Positions 13,799 through 20,169 of a stretch of DNA of 20,169 nt are shown here, piece after piece (position 1 is the stretch's first letter; each line of letters begins with the position of its first letter). A model generated the notes under the pieces. The model saw nothing but the letters and a program-made list of their open reading frames with translations, searched no databases and had not been told where the DNA came from. This DNA comes from an uncultured Bacteroidales bacterium. Lineage in GTDB: Bacteria; Bacteroidota; Bacteroidia; Bacteroidales; Paludibacteraceae. The DNA is taken from the NCBI GenBank assembly GCA_937886455.1, contig CALGCU010000264.1, positions 1 through 20,169 on the forward strand. The letters run 5' to 3'. Both the position numbers and the translations under genes were made by a program.

Positions 13799-15118
13799 AT
13801 GTTTAGTATGAATATGAAAAAATTATTGATTATCTTTTCAGCTGCTATGAGTATCAGTTATGTGGCGGCTCAGACAGCTTCATCAGAAGAATGTTTGAAA
13901 AACATTTCTATGTTTACCGAGTCTGTGAAGAACAAGCAATTTGTAGATGCAGTAGAACCTTGGGAAAAAGCTTATGCAGAATGTCCAAATGCTCACCTTG
14001 CTATCTATCAACAAGGAGTGAAGATTTTGGAATGGCAATTATCTCAGACAAAGGATCCACAAGAAATATCTAAGTTGCGTGATCGTTTGATGGAGTTGTA
14101 TGATAATCGTATAAAATATTTTGGAAGCAATGCTAAATATCCAACCTCATGGATTTTGGGAGAGAAAGCAGTTGATTATATCAAGTATTCTCCAGAAGAT
14201 AAGTTGAAAGAGAATGCATATGGATGGTTAGAGACCTCTATCAAAGATCGTCAAGAAAAGTCATCATTCGCAGCTTTGCAAAACTTTGTTTTGTTGTCTA
14301 TGAACATCTATAAAGCCCGTCCCGAGACAGCAGAGAAATTTATCAGTGATTATATGATGGTTTCAGAATGTTTGGATAAAATTGCAGCTCAAGGAAGTAA
14401 GATGTCTTCTTATGTCCCGGCTTCAAAAGATTATGTGGATCATCTGTTTGTGTCAAGTGGTGCTGCTGACTGTGCAACTATGGATAATATCTTTAGAGCA
14501 AAGGTTGCAGCTAATCAAGACAACATTACTGTGTTGAACCAAGTTTGTGGTTTCTATGAAAAAATGAATTGTAAGGAATCAGAAGTTTATTTTTCAGCAT
14601 CTTTGGCAGCTCATAAGATAGCTCCGAGTGCGAAATCAGCGAGTGGTTGCGCAGCAATGTGCTTCAAGAATAAGGATTTCACAGAGGCAATTAAGTATTT
14701 TGAAGAAGCTTGCTCATTGTCAGATAATGATAAGGATAAAGCGAACTATGAATATATGTTAGCTTATATTTACTATAGCGAAATCAAGAACTATCCAGTG
14801 GCTCGTTCACATGCCCGTAAGTCAGCAGAGTATGATCCGACATCCGGTAGAGCTAGTATCTTAGTAGCTCACATGTATGCAGCATCTAAGCCTTATGACG
14901 ATCCAGTTTTGAATAAAACAGTTTATTGGGTTGCAGTAGATGAATTGCGCAGAGCTAAACAAACAGATCCTACTTGTGCAGAAGAAGCAGACAAGTATAT
15001 CGCACTCTATAGTCGTCATTTCCCAACCACAGAAGAGATATTCTTCCAACCTGAATTGGGCGATGGTAAACCATTCACTGTAGGTGGCTGGATTGGTGTA
15101 AGTACAACTTGCCGTTAA
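13799..15118 (+). CDS. Exported tetratricopeptide-repeat protein
   Basis: Periplasmic or membrane-associated protein of 439 aa (434 aa if the ATG at 13814, MKKLLIIF, is used). The signal sequence ends near YVAAQ. It is mostly helical. A TPR-like pair lies near the N-terminus (about 36-75, around FVDAVEPWEKAYAECP). A clearer TPR array lies near the C-terminus, including NKDFTEAIKYFEEACSLS and YPVARSHARKSAEYDP. TPR domains bind proteins; no catalytic motif is visible. It starts 12 nt after the preceding barrel gene and its stop overlaps the ATG of lptC (TAATG), so it is part of the same unit. The specific role is unknown. Confidence 0.8.
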   Translation: MFSMNMKKLLIIFSAAMSISYVAAQTASSEECLKNISMFTESVKNKQFVDAVEPWEKAYAECPNAHLAIYQQGVKILEWQLSQTKDPQEISKLRDRLMELYDNRIKYFGSNAKYPTSWILGEKAVDYIKYSPEDKLKENAYGWLETSIKDRQEKSSFAALQNFVLLSMNIYKARPETAEKFISDYMMVSECLDKIAAQGSKMSSYVPASKDYVDHLFVSSGAADCATMDNIFRAKVAANQDNITVLNQVCGFYEKMNCKESEVYFSASLAAHKIAPSAKSASGCAAMCFKNKDFTEAIKYFEEACSLSDNDKDKANYEYMLAYIYYSEIKNYPVARSHARKSAEYDPTSGRASILVAHMYAASKPYDDPVLNKTVYWVAVDELRRAKQTDPTCAEEADKYIALYSRHFPTTEEIFFQPELGDGKPFTVGGWIGVSTTCR

Positions 15119-15738
15119 TGTTTTTTTTGAGACAATCACATATAACAAGCATGGTGACACTGGTAGTGTTTGCCATGCTTGTTTTTTCTTGTAGCAAAGA
15201 ACAACCCGACAAGGTAGCAGCTGTGGTGGATCGTGCTCAGATGCCCAGCCTCGAGGCTACTAATGTTAATACTGTAATATCAGATTCCGGTATAACTCGT
15301 TATAGAATAGTTTCTCCTGAGTGGCTTGTCTATGACAAAGCAGAAGAACCATATTGGGATTTTCCGAAGGGAATTTTGTTGGAGAAGTTTGATGCTCACC
15401 TTGAAGTGGATGCTACAATAGAGGGAGACTATGCTCATTATGAGCAGAATCCTCAGATATGGGAGTTGCGAGGTAATGTTTTTGCTATCAATCAGCAGGG
15501 TGAACAGTTTAAAACCAATCAATTGTTTTGGAATCAAAAGACTGAGCGTATTTATTCCGATAGTTTAATTACCATTACACGCGCTTCATCAATTATTGTG
15601 GGTGTGGGCTTTGAGTCGAATCAGACTATGACTCGTTACACAATACGTCAGCCTAAGGGAGTATTTCCTTTTTCAGATGAGGAGGAACGTGATAGTATCA
15701 GCGAAGCAATTCCATCAGTTGTTGTGCATGCTGATTAG
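15118..15738 (+). CDS. lptC: LPS export protein LptC-like lipoprotein
   Basis: Periplasmic component of the Lpt bridge that receives LPS from LptB2FG and passes it to LptA. I chose the ATG at 15118 (206 aa), which overlaps the TPR gene stop as TAATG; a TTG three codons earlier is less likely. An N-terminal hydrophobic segment (about 10-24) ends in LVFSC, with Cys25 a plausible lipidation site, as in other Bacteroidetes LptC proteins. The body shows the beta-jellyroll pattern of the family: SDSGITRYRIVSPEW, then DAHLEVDATIEGDYAHYEQN, WELRGNVFAINQQGEQFKT and TERIYSDSLITI. The last 41 bp are shared with the convergent bcp gene. No terminator is visible at this end. Confidence 0.85.
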   Translation: MFFLRQSHITSMVTLVVFAMLVFSCSKEQPDKVAAVVDRAQMPSLEATNVNTVISDSGITRYRIVSPEWLVYDKAEEPYWDFPKGILLEKFDAHLEVDATIEGDYAHYEQNPQIWELRGNVFAINQQGEQFKTNQLFWNQKTERIYSDSLITITRASSIIVGVGFESNQTMTRYTIRQPKGVFPFSDEEERDSISEAIPSVVVHAD

Positions 15739-16162
15739 TCTGGATTTGTTTCTGTGAGATGATATGTGTGATTTTTCCTTCTTCGTTTGAGATGAATGTA
15801 GTTCGCACAATTCCCATGTAGGTTTTCCCCATCATTTTTTTCTCTTTCCATACACCGAATAGTTCAGCCAATTGGTGTTCAGTGTCTGCTATCAGATGGA
15901 ATGGAAGTTGTTTTGAGGTAATGAACTTTTGATGTGATTTTTCGCTGTCAGCACTAATCCCAACAACTCCATATCCCATTTGTTTAAGTTCTTTATATTC
16001 ATCTCTGAAACTGCATGCTTCAGCAGTGCAGCCCGGTGTGTTATCTTTGGGATAGAAATATATAATCCATTTCTTTTCCGGTTGTTCGGAAAGTCTGAAT
16101 GGTTGTCCATTTTGGTCATTTCCGAGTAAATCGGGTATGATATCTCCTATTTGTAGTGCCAT
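15698..16162 (-). CDS. bcp: Thioredoxin-dependent peroxiredoxin Bcp (PrxQ)
   Basis: Reduces hydrogen and organic peroxides with electrons from thioredoxin. The 154-aa chain matches Bcp length. The active-site segment DNTPGCTAEACSFRDEY (40-56) holds the peroxidatic Cys45 and the resolving Cys50 with the CxxxxC spacing of the PrxQ group. Upstream IIYFYPKD (33-40) and later GVVGISADS are typical. It lies 10 nt after the DUF389 gene on the same strand and is probably the last gene of a murB-DUF389-bcp transcript. Its 3' end overlaps the 3' end of lptC, which is on the other strand, by 41 bp, and the C-terminal codons (HAQQLMELLR) lie in that overlap. Confidence 0.95.
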   Translation of the reverse strand: MALQIGDIIPDLLGNDQNGQPFRLSEQPEKKWIIYFYPKDNTPGCTAEACSFRDEYKELKQMGYGVVGISADSEKSHQKFITSKQLPFHLIADTEHQLAELFGVWKEKKMMGKTYMGIVRTTFISNEEGKITHIISQKQIQTNQHAQQLMELLR

Positions 16163-16172
16163 GTTGTGTGTG

Positions 16173-17546
16173 TTAATTGTTTGTTTCGTATATTTTTAGC
16201 GAAGGTAGTCCTAATCTTACTTTCAGCCATCCGCTAACTCGCTGAATTGTGAGGGAATCAGCAGGCATGGTGCGCCAATTGATGAATAGGACAGGTATGG
16301 TGTCTTGTGTGAGTGTTTCGGTTTGTGTGTAAATTGCATTGGTAATGGAGAAAGATTCGATGTCGGGGTATTGTATTCTTATCTCTGCTCCGATTTGTTG
16401 AAATTCTTTTGTTGTGTTGTCAATTAGGTCTATTTTATTTTGCAAGTTTTGAATGATAGAGTCTTTTTGCATCAATTGTTCTTCTTTACGTTCTAAAAGT
16501 TCACTTATGAGTGTAGATTGTTTTTCAATGTCATAAGATGCTCCTAATTGTTTGATGTCCAATTGTACTTTTTCTAAGTCATATTCTTTGAGTAGCTCGT
16601 TTAAGTGTTGAATTTGTACGGGTGTGAGTTGTTTCCCTACAAATGAAAGGTGTATTGTGGGTTGTTTTTTGTTAAAGTCCCTGCGTGAATTTACTATTTC
16701 AACATCTTGATAGAAGGGATCTTTCTGAATCGCAGTGACGTATTTAATAGCAGATGAGTTGAATGATGCCTCCCTTATGGTTCTTATTGCAATGAAAACG
16801 CTTGGTATCATTACAATGATGGCAAACAGTGTAAGTCCTCTCCTTACTAATTGTTGTCTGTGTGGATCGACATATGATGCCATTGGGAAATGCAGATAGC
16901 GCACCATAAGGAATGTGGCTAATGCGATAAAGAAAGAATTGATAAAGAATAGGTAGAATGCACCGAAGAAATAGGACCATTGTGAGGAGGCTAGTCCAAA
17001 TCCTGCAGTACAGAGTGGTGGCATTAATGCTGTGGCGATAGCAACTCCAGAGATGGTTGTGATGGCTTGTGATTTGCGTGAAAGCGCTAAGATGCCAGCG
17101 GCCCCTCCAAAGAATGCTATGAAGACGTCATATATTGTGGGTGTAGTGCGTGCTAAGAGTTCAGATTGAGCGTCGCTAAGTGGTGTAATGACGAAGTATG
17201 TAGTGGATGCAATGAGACTGATTAGAACCATGGTTCCTAGATTCTTGAACGAGTGTTTAAAGAGTGTGATGTCCATAGTTCCAACCGAGAGTCCTATTCC
17301 GTTGATAGGCCCCATGAGTGGGGAGATGAGCATAGCTCCAATAATGACAGCTGTAGAATTGACATTAAGTCCGACAGATGCTACAATAATAGCAAAAACC
17401 AGCATCCAAACATTGACTCCTTTAAATTCGATACTTTTTTTTATGGAGTCAATGGTTGCATCTATATCTGTATCATCTCGGATATTGGTGAGCAGACTTG
17501 CCTTGTTTCTTAATCTTATCCAAAGTATTTTAATTTTTTCTCTCAT
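16173..17546 (-). CDS. DUF389 family membrane protein
   Basis: Integral membrane protein of unknown function (DUF389 family). A short charged N-terminus precedes about six hydrophobic segments between residues 44 and 260. These carry the family's conserved glycine/serine-rich blocks: VGLNVNSTAVIIGAMLISPL (58-77), MGPINGIGLSVG (78-89), FFGGAAGILALSRK (145-158) and SGVAIATALMPPLCTAGFGL (166-185). A soluble C-terminal half follows. It has a likely coiled coil (about 338-385) and then a mixed alpha/beta region ending in WLKVRLGLPSLKIY, where VSGWLKVR resembles the ends of OmpA-type or BON-like folds only superficially. It lies 76 nt after murB and 10 nt before bcp on the same strand. A clear promoter was not found in the 76-nt gap, so cotranscription with murB is likely. 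Confidence 0.88.
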   Translation of the reverse strand: MREKIKILWIRLRNKASLLTNIRDDTDIDATIDSIKKSIEFKGVNVWMLVFAIIVASVGLNVNSTAVIIGAMLISPLMGPINGIGLSVGTMDITLFKHSFKNLGTMVLISLIASTTYFVITPLSDAQSELLARTTPTIYDVFIAFFGGAAGILALSRKSQAITTISGVAIATALMPPLCTAGFGLASSQWSYFFGAFYLFFINSFFIALATFLMVRYLHFPMASYVDPHRQQLVRRGLTLFAIIVMIPSVFIAIRTIREASFNSSAIKYVTAIQKDPFYQDVEIVNSRRDFNKKQPTIHLSFVGKQLTPVQIQHLNELLKEYDLEKVQLDIKQLGASYDIEKQSTLISELLERKEEQLMQKDSIIQNLQNKIDLIDNTTKEFQQIGAEIRIQYPDIESFSITNAIYTQTETLTQDTIPVLFINWRTMPADSLTIQRVSGWLKVRLGLPSLKIYETNN

Positions 17547-17622
17547 AATGTGTGGTAAGATATAAATTATGAATATATCCTTATTTAGTAGTGAAAATTT
17601 GTGTTGTGTGTTTTATTTTATT

Positions 17623-18633
17623 TTATTTTACCAGAATGACTTCTCTATGTAGTTGTATTCCAAATTTTTCATAGACGTCTTTTGTGATTGCTTCGGCAAG
17701 TTGTAGAATGTCATTTCCAGTTGCGTTTTCTTTGTTTACTAAGACGAGTGGTTGTGTGTTGTGAACGGCAGCCGGTCCGATTTGCTTTCCTTTCCATCCG
17801 GCTTGATCAATGAGCCATGCCGCAGGCACTTTGACTCTGTCTTCTGCGATTGTGAAGTGTGGGATATTTCCCCATTTGTTTTGCAGTGCGATGAATTCAT
17901 CTTTTGTGATGATTGGATTCATGAAGAAACTTCCTGCATTTCCTAAAACTTTTGGGTCGGGTAGTTTAGCATTTCTAATGCGTAACACAGCCTCTCTTAC
18001 TGTTTGTGCGGATGGTTTTCCTGATGCATTTACCATTGCTTCAAGTCCTCCGTATTCTAAGTTATAGTGTGGAATGAGAGTAAGCTTGTATGTAACGCTT
18101 GTGATTACATATTGGTCTTTCCATTCTGTTTTGAATCTGCTATGTCTGTACCCGTAGTCTAAATCATCTATGTCAAATGTTTGACATTCAGCGGTGTCGA
18201 TGTGCACGCATTCAACTTGTCTGATAATGTCTTTTGCTTCTACTCCATATGCTCCAATGTTTTGAATAGCACTTGCTCCTACTTGTCCTGGTATTCCAGA
18301 TAGATTTTCAGCTCCGTACCATTTGTTTTTTACGCATAGAGCTACGAAATCATCCCATGTTTCGCCCGATCCTACTTTGACGGTGATTGATTCATCCGTT
18401 TGCTCTATTATCTCGTGTCCTTTAATAGTAGAGTGTAATATGATTCCTTCATAGTCGTTTGTGAAGAGTAGGTTGCTTCCACCTCCAATGCAGAGTAGGG
18501 GATAGTCTTTTGTTAGGCTATCTTTGAGTATGCTTTGGAGTTCTTCTTTGGAATTAAAAGTGGCAAAATATGCTGTTTTTACATTTATGCCAAATGTGTT
18601 GTAAGGCAATAGAGATATGTCTTTTTGTATCAT
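17623..18633 (-). CDS. murB: UDP-N-acetylenolpyruvoylglucosamine reductase MurB (type I)
   Basis: Cytosolic FAD enzyme that reduces UDP-GlcNAc-enolpyruvate to UDP-MurNAc with NADPH, the second committed step of peptidoglycan synthesis. At 336 aa with the E. coli-like long C-terminal domain it is a type I MurB. FAD binding is shown by LCIGGGSNLLF (47-57) and LSGIPGQVGASAIQNIGAYG (111-130). Substrate and catalytic residues appear in YGYRHSRFK (160-168, Tyr162/Arg163), GNAGSFFMNP (231-240, catalytic Ser235) and LHREVILVK (328-336, Glu331). It has a Bacteroidetes-like -7 box 24 nt upstream. The intergenic terminator at 18738-18780 separates it from the outer-membrane gene. Confidence 0.97.
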   Translation of the reverse strand: MIQKDISLLPYNTFGINVKTAYFATFNSKEELQSILKDSLTKDYPLLCIGGGSNLLFTNDYEGIILHSTIKGHEIIEQTDESITVKVGSGETWDDFVALCVKNKWYGAENLSGIPGQVGASAIQNIGAYGVEAKDIIRQVECVHIDTAECQTFDIDDLDYGYRHSRFKTEWKDQYVITSVTYKLTLIPHYNLEYGGLEAMVNASGKPSAQTVREAVLRIRNAKLPDPKVLGNAGSFFMNPIITKDEFIALQNKWGNIPHFTIAEDRVKVPAAWLIDQAGWKGKQIGPAAVHNTQPLVLVNKENATGNDILQLAEAITKDVYEKFGIQLHREVILVK

Positions 18634-18656
18634 ATGTTTCAGAGTTATTTAGATGG

Positions 18657-18686
18657 CGAAGATAGTGTAATTTTTTGAGATTTCCA
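18657..18686 (-). promoter_or_regulatory. Probable promoter of murB
   Basis: Minus strand TATCTTCG at 18664-18657, followed by C, inside TTACACTATCTTCG, which matches the ffh promoter at 13 of 14 bases. The -33 position reads TGG (18686-18684) instead of TTG, with a 19-nt spacer, so the upstream element is weak. Confidence 0.55.
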
Positions 18687-18737
18687 TGATGTTTCTGTTG
18701 TTTGTTATGTCTGAGTCGGTGGTGTTGTTAATGATGT

Positions 18738-18780
18738 AAAAAAAAGAAACTCGCTGAGTGAGTCAACGAGTTTCCTTTTT
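18738..18780 (-). terminator. Rho-independent terminator of the outer-membrane gene
   Basis: 8-bp perfect stem GAAACTCG (18746-18753) / CGAGTTTC (18767-18774) with a 13-base loop. On the minus strand it is followed by eight T residues (18745-18738). The plus strand also ends in a T-run, so it could act in both directions. It begins about 20 nt after the stop at 18799. Confidence 0.88.
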
Positions 18781-18798
18781 TTGTTATGTATTTGTTAG

Positions 18799-20169
18799 TT
18801 ATTTTTTAAAGAAGTTGAAGTTGTAAACTAACTTAACACCACAGTCAAAATATCCCATTTTGTCAACGTACGATTCTGTAACAGAGAACAGGTCAACAAT
18901 TGCTTGTGGGTTATTTGGGTTTTCACCCGGTTTTGTTGTTACTTGGATTAAGCTTTCAAGGCTTGCATCGTTTTTGTAGGTGTCGAGTACAGAATAGTTA
19001 GCAAATGCTCCAATACCGAATGAGTTTTTGTTTTTGAGTGTCCATTCGTAGCCGATTTCAGCTGTGAGCATTAGGTTAACTTTACTATGTGCCCATTTTC
19101 CCTTAGTTTGGTCGTCGGTTACCATACCCGTGATGACTTCGTTAGGAACAACAACGCTGTAGTCTGTGAAATTAGCAACCACGTTGGGGTTAGTAACTTT
19201 TTGTGAGTAGTGTCCGTAAACAGGAATTACTACCTTAGGACCGAAGTTAGCGAATAAACCTTTGTAAAGAACTGTGGCCATTACTGGTATTTCCACTTGG
19301 ATTTGTGCATCATTTTCTACAACTTTGTCAGCAGTTACAGTGTAGTCAATGTTGTCTCCTTCAACGTCGGTAATTGAATATTGGTCGTTAATTCCAGATT
19401 TAGCACCATTGGCCATGTAACCAACTGAGACTCCTGTCCGTATTCCCCAATAAGCTGCTTCCGGAGTTTTTTTCTTGAAGTAGTAAGCATATTGCAAATC
19501 AAGTAATGCATTGTAACCAGCATTCCATTTTCCGTTTTCGTTGTTCGTGAAGTTTTGCATCAATGATGCAGTACCTCCTCTTACGCCTATAGAGAATTGA
19601 TGGAAACCTTTTTCTTCAAGAAGTTCTTGTAGTTTTTCTTGAGCAACAGAGTCTGGGTTTTCTACTTGTTCTTCTTTTGGCATATATACAATAGTACCGC
19701 TACTTTGTGTGTCAGGAGTTCTGTGTTCAAGTTCCCTTTTAGGAGTTGATTCTTGTCTCGCCTTAGGTGCAGCACCACGTACTTGATTTAGGTTTTTCAC
19801 TGTGCCACTATTGCTAACGAATGCATCCACTTCTTCACTCTCAGAAGCTTTTGCTTCGGGTGTGTTGACGAATAGTGTGTTGTTTTTTCCTTCTAATTCA
19901 CCTTGGAAAGTGTATGTTCCGTCTAATACGTCAGTAGCAGGTACCCATGAGTAGATTTCTTTTAATAAGATACCATTTGGGTATTTCTTTGTACCTACTT
20001 GCATTACAGAGTAATAACGGTTTTTACACCATTCAGGGATGCGTTCACCTGTACAGTAACGATCAGCAGTGAGTTTAAGTTTTACTTTGTCATTGAATGA
20101 GTCATAAGAAGGTAGGAGTGTCAGTGTTACGAACTTTGATACTACTTTTGATGAAGTAATAGTATCTGT
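18799..20169 (-). CDS. Outer-membrane beta-barrel protein, N-terminus beyond the window
   Basis: The frame is open through the right edge. 55 more codons lie upstream of the first ATG (20004), with no stop, and read as ordinary protein (ending IPEWCKNRYYSV). The gene is therefore cut by the window, and 20004 is probably not its start. The visible part (456 codons) has a soluble N-terminal region and a low-complexity linker rich in Lys, Arg, Pro, Glu and Thr (about 80-120 residues after the internal ATG, around APKARQESTPKRELEHRTPD). A C-terminal barrel-like domain begins near FSIGVRGGTASLMQNF. It includes YWGIRTGVSVGYM, LFANFGPKVVIPVYG and LTAEIGYEWTLKNKNSFGIG, and ends in VKLVYNFNFFKK. The function is unknown; I could not tie it to a named family. 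A strong terminator follows. Confidence 0.8.
   Translation of the reverse strand, partial: TDTITSSKVVSKFVTLTLLPSYDSFNDKVKLKLTADRYCTGERIPEWCKNRYYSVMQVGTKKYPNGILLKEIYSWVPATDVLDGTYTFQGELEGKNNTLFVNTPEAKASESEEVDAFVSNSGTVKNLNQVRGAAPKARQESTPKRELEHRTPDTQSSGTIVYMPKEEQVENPDSVAQEKLQELLEEKGFHQFSIGVRGGTASLMQNFTNNENGKWNAGYNALLDLQYAYYFKKKTPEAAYWGIRTGVSVGYMANGAKSGINDQYSITDVEGDNIDYTVTADKVVENDAQIQVEIPVMATVLYKGLFANFGPKVVIPVYGHYSQKVTNPNVVANFTDYSVVVPNEVITGMVTDDQTKGKWAHSKVNLMLTAEIGYEWTLKNKNSFGIGAFANYSVLDTYKNDASLESLIQVTTKPGENPNNPQAIVDLFSVTESYVDKMGYFDCGVKLVYNFNFFKK

Overview
The window looks like chromosomal housekeeping DNA from a member of the Bacteroidota, probably Bacteroidales. Nearly every intergenic start carries the Bacteroidetes-type promoter (TTG, 18-20 nt, TAnnTTTG) instead of -35/-10 boxes. 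There is a TPP-riboswitch-controlled TonB-dependent receptor and a two-subunit 2-oxoacid:ferredoxin oxidoreductase typical of anaerobes. DUF4491 and outer-membrane barrel proteins are also present. No rRNA, tRNA, transposase, phage gene or CRISPR array was seen.

Layout. Bases 1-46 hold a GC-rich element built of 11-bp units. A block of eight genes, all on the minus strand, follows (145-11325). In transcription order from the right these are mutY (adenine glycosylase), ettA (ribosome-associated ABC-F ATPase), korA-korB, a DUF4491 membrane protein, the TPP-riboswitch TonB receptor, and ffh-folD. Bases 11326-11817 are a gene-free divergent region. It holds the mutY promoter, an inverted copy of the 11-bp-unit element, a third degenerate copy, and a tandemly duplicated promoter for coaX. 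On the plus strand follow coaX, an outer-membrane barrel protein, a TPR protein and lptC, packed with overlaps or short gaps (11818-15738). lptC runs into the convergent gene bcp with a 41-bp coding overlap. The minus strand resumes with a probable unit murB - DUF389 membrane protein - bcp. The last gene is an outer-membrane protein that is cut by the right edge of the window.

How the genes work together. Most are core functions: one-carbon metabolism (FolD), membrane targeting (Ffh), translation gating (EttA), DNA repair (MutY), CoA synthesis (CoaX), LPS export (LptC), peptidoglycan precursors (MurB), peroxide removal (Bcp) and anaerobic 2-oxoacid metabolism (KorAB). KorAB uses TPP, and the riboswitch receptor probably imports thiamin, so both touch the same cofactor.

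I did not find a new multi-gene system. The most unusual material is non-coding. It comprises the 11-bp-period repeat family with a conserved flank, its 39-bp perfect inverted copies bracketing the 11.4-kb block, the duplicated coaX promoter, and the near-identity of that promoter with the ffh promoter.
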